From a virus: 20,686 nt of DNA. Shown here piece by piece: positions 18,799-20,686 of the stretch. The stretch is from positions 1-20,686 of IMG/VR virus record IMGVR_UViG_3300011126_000077; one strand, written 5' to 3'. The translations under genes were made by a program, and so were the position numbers. The notes under the pieces were generated by a model, which saw nothing but the letters and a program-made list of their open reading frames with translations, ran no database searches and was not told the origin of the DNA. Each line of letters opens with the position of its first letter. Position 1 is the stretch's first letter.

Positions 18799-18828
18799 TT
18801 GCCTTATGTAAAGTAAATAACTTATAAT
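18799..18828 (+). promoter_or_regulatory. Promoter of the scaffold-capsid unit
   Basis: TTGCCT (18799-18804), 18 bp, TATAAT (18823-18828), a perfect -10. Just after it lies the 9-bp palindrome TCACTGTGA at about 18830-18839, near the predicted start, a possible operator. The scaffold gene ATG is 44 nt further on. A separate promoter here would supply the large amounts of capsid protein. Confidence 0.65.
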
Positions 18829-18871
18829 GTCACTGTGATTAGGTCACATAACAAAACCCAAGGGGTGCAAG

Positions 18872-19516
18872 ATGGATTTAGAAACCGTGTTTGAAGGCGT
18901 TGAGCTAAGTGATGATGCTAAGGCTATTCTAGCTGAAAAGTTCCAGGGCGCTTTAGGTGCTGAAGTTGAAGGTTTAAAGGGTAAGAATACCGAGCTATTG
19001 GGTAAGCTATCTGAAACTAAAACAGCGGCTCAAAAGTTATCTGAAGAAAAGGCTTTAGCTGAAGAAGAAAAGCAGAAGGCTCTAGGTAACTATGAAGAAG
19101 CGCAGAGATTAGCCGATGAGCGAATCAAAAAGGAGCGTGAGCAATTTAGCGCTACTAATGAAGCGCTGGAAGGCCAGCTTCGTGAGCTTTACGTGACAAA
19201 TGCAAACCATTCTTTAGCGAGTGAGCTAGCAAACACTCCGGAAGATATTGAAATTTTAAGTATGTTTTTGCAAAAGCATATTAGCATGCAGAAAGGCGAT
19301 GATGGCAAGTTTCAGACTACATACGGCGATGCTGGTAGTCGTGAAGCGCTAATCGAGCAAATGAAATCAAATGCTACCTATGCCCGTTTTATAAAAGGCA
19401 CTGGTGCGACAGGTGTAGGCGCTAAGGGCGCAAATGGTAGCGGCAAAGCCTCTATTAGTGATAAAAAGTATAGCGAGATGTCGCTAGATGAGCAGATAGC
19501 TTTTAATTCTAAATAA
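18872..19516 (+). CDS. Capsid scaffolding protein (214 aa)
   Basis: Long coiled coil (about residues 32-110, including EVEGLKGKNTELLGKLSETK and KQKALGNYEEAQRLADERIK) of the kind found in scaffolds, then a globular part (NHSLASELANTPEDIEILSM) and a Gly/Ala linker (GATGVGAKGANGSGKA) before a short C-terminal helix (KKYSEMSLDEQIAFNSK) that would touch the capsid protein. Sits directly before the major capsid gene, as usual. AAGGGGTG ribosome binding site. Confidence 0.88.
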   Translation: MDLETVFEGVELSDDAKAILAEKFQGALGAEVEGLKGKNTELLGKLSETKTAAQKLSEEKALAEEEKQKALGNYEEAQRLADERIKKEREQFSATNEALEGQLRELYVTNANHSLASELANTPEDIEILSMFLQKHISMQKGDDGKFQTTYGDAGSREALIEQMKSNATYARFIKGTGATGVGAKGANGSGKASISDKKYSEMSLDEQIAFNSK

Positions 19517-19527
19517 GGGGCATAACA

Positions 19528-20490
19528 ATGTCATTAAATAATTTCCAAGTTTTTAACGAGTATGGCTACAAGGCGTTTGTTAATACTTTGCAGCAAAACA
19601 TTAACCTATGGAACCAGGCCACTCAGGGCGCTCTAATGCTTGAGTCCATGGCTTTCTCTGGTGACGTTTACGAGAAAGCAGCGTTTGAAAACCTATCTTC
19701 ATTGATTGGCGATCGAGACCCCGCATCTACTGCTGCAAACACTGAGCACGCGCTATCTGAGCTTTTGCAGATTGAAGTTAAAATGGCGTGGGGTATGCCT
19801 AACATATCTTACACAAATACATCTTTCGATTGGACTAAGCGAGATCCTCGTGAAGCAGGCACATTGTTTGGTAACGCTGTAGCTGAAGGTGCTATGCAGT
19901 ACATGCTTAACAACCTTATCGGCGCAGCGGTTGCTGCCGTAAATGATGGCGCTCATGGCACAGTTGTTTATGATGGCACTGCGGCTGTGGCATCGCCAGA
20001 GTCTTTAAACAAGGCTTCAGGATTGTTCGGTGATCGTCGAGGGGCCATTACATGTTGGATCATGCATAGCAAGTCACAGACTGACATTTTCGGTTACGCG
20101 CTAGCAAACTCTAACGACCTATTTGATTGGGCTGGCGTTCGAGTTTTAACCGATGGTCATGGCCGACCTCTAATCGAGACTGATTCAGACGCGCTATTCT
20201 TTGATAACGCTGGAACTGACAACTACATTCAGCTTGGATTGGTTGCTGGTGGCGCTACGGTTAAAGAGCAGGGCGATATGCGCTCTTATGAAGTAACCGA
20301 TCTTTCAGAGGTTAACGCTAAGCAGTTGATGAAGGCTGAAGGCTCTTTCGGTATCGGCATCAAAGGTTACACATGGGACAAGTCTGTCACTAAGCCAACC
20401 TCAGCTCAGGTTCGCACTGTAGCCAATTGGTCGCCAATCACAGATGTTGGCCTAAAAGACACAGCTGGCGTTAAGTGTATCACTCTATAG
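19528..20490 (+). CDS. Major capsid protein, HK97-fold (320 aa)
   Basis: The N-terminal arm (NNFQVFNEYGYKAFVNTLQQ) leads into an E-loop-like region (KAAFENLSSLIGDRDPAST), then the P-domain helix (REAGTLFGNAVAEGAMQYML), and a fold with WIMHSKSQTDIFGYALANSN and DWAGVRVLTDGHGRPLIETD, features of the phage capsid group exemplified by major capsid protein 13. The C-terminal strand ends ANWSPITDVGLKDTAGVKCI. AAGGGGC ribosome binding site 6 nt upstream. Length fits. Confidence 0.93.
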   Translation: MSLNNFQVFNEYGYKAFVNTLQQNINLWNQATQGALMLESMAFSGDVYEKAAFENLSSLIGDRDPASTAANTEHALSELLQIEVKMAWGMPNISYTNTSFDWTKRDPREAGTLFGNAVAEGAMQYMLNNLIGAAVAAVNDGAHGTVVYDGTAAVASPESLNKASGLFGDRRGAITCWIMHSKSQTDIFGYALANSNDLFDWAGVRVLTDGHGRPLIETDSDALFFDNAGTDNYIQLGLVAGGATVKEQGDMRSYEVTDLSEVNAKQLMKAEGSFGIGIKGYTWDKSVTKPTSAQVRTVANWSPITDVGLKDTAGVKCITL

Positions 20491-20679
20491 ATGGCGATTA
20501 TGAGCGCAGTTCTTAAGTACCTATCCGCTAGCGGTGAAGAGAAAGAGGTCTGCGCCTACTCGTTCAAGTGGGTTGACTTTGAAGGCGCTAAGATAGTTAG
20601 CGGCGATAAGTATTATGTAGACAAAGCTTGCGAGCTTGGCGCAGAAAAGCCTAAGAGAAAGCGAAAAACTAAAGAGTAA
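20491..20679 (+). CDS. Small protein after capsid, basic tail (62 aa)
   Basis: Reads MAIMSAVLKYLSASGEEKEV, then CAYSFKWVDFEGAKIVSGDK and ends EKPKRKRKTKE. The start is directly after the capsid stop; M4 is an alternative start. Beta-rich core with a highly basic tail, as in small head-completion or capsid-decorating proteins that contact DNA. No family recognised. Confidence 0.7.
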   Translation: MAIMSAVLKYLSASGEEKEVCAYSFKWVDFEGAKIVSGDKYYVDKACELGAEKPKRKRKTKE

Positions 20680-20686
20680 GCAAAAG

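Noticed and set aside
1-20686. CRISPR arrays, tRNA genes, insertion sequences
   Set aside because: No regularly spaced direct repeats, no tRNA T-arm consensus and no transposase or terminal inverted repeats were seen on reading both strands.

Overview
The window is a stretch of tailed double-stranded DNA phage genome. Its genes are densely packed, with many ATGA-type overlaps. The reading frames and the operator-like motifs suggest a gammaproteobacterial host, perhaps an aquatic one (Vibrio, Shewanella or Alteromonas-like); this is inferred from gene style and base composition and is not proven. No integrase or CI-type repressor is visible, so lifestyle cannot be decided from this window.

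Layout: (1) 1-7308, minus strand: leftward operon running from a promoter at about 7340-7368 through an unknown protein, Ref-like HNH nuclease, RusA resolvase, small proteins, MazG-like pyrophosphohydrolase, a lipoprotein, a ribbon-helix-helix regulator with its own promoter, an O-like replication initiator and DnaB helicase, then accessory small genes, a DUF1367 protein, more accessory genes including an RMF-like protein, and the start of a GH24 endolysin cut by the window edge. (2) 7326-7368: two overlapping promoters facing in opposite directions. (3) 7386-8654, plus strand: ribbon-helix-helix protein, ERF annealing protein and SSB. (4) 8660-12610, plus strand: accessory region of small and membrane proteins and a mostly non-coding stretch (about 9682-10002) dense in inverted repeats that looks like a structured RNA. 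(5) 12627-20679, plus strand: packaging and head genes (TerS, TerL, DUF4055 portal, MuF-like, gp49-like, scaffold, major capsid). They are interrupted at about 15890-17041 by a minus-strand accessory cassette bounded by terminators.

The most striking signal is a family of six 40-bp promoter-like elements, at 1006-1045(-), 2593-2632(-), 8660-8699(+), 9369-9408(+), 10956-10995(+) and 17002-17041(-). Each carries AACTGGTCAGACCACA or a near match, with the dyad TGGTC-N-GACCA placed where a -35 box would be. Exactly 17 bp after the CCACAN edge each has a -10-like hexamer (TATTGT, TACAGT, TAACAT, TACCAT, TACTAT, TACAAT). All point toward the adjacent accessory cassette, and four of the six would give a leader of about 20 nt before a start codon with a good ribosome binding site. 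This looks like a shared regulon of phage accessory genes controlled by one DNA-binding protein. The dyad core matches the half-sites known for the GntR-family regulator FadR, so host FadR is a candidate regulator; a phage-encoded factor is equally possible.

Other points of note are a UGA codon that splits one open frame in two (2393-2395), three phased ACGCGT motifs next to a homopyrimidine tract inside the initiator gene (possible origin), an SSB without the usual acidic tip, and several genes of under 60 codons supported by ribosome binding sites and overlaps.
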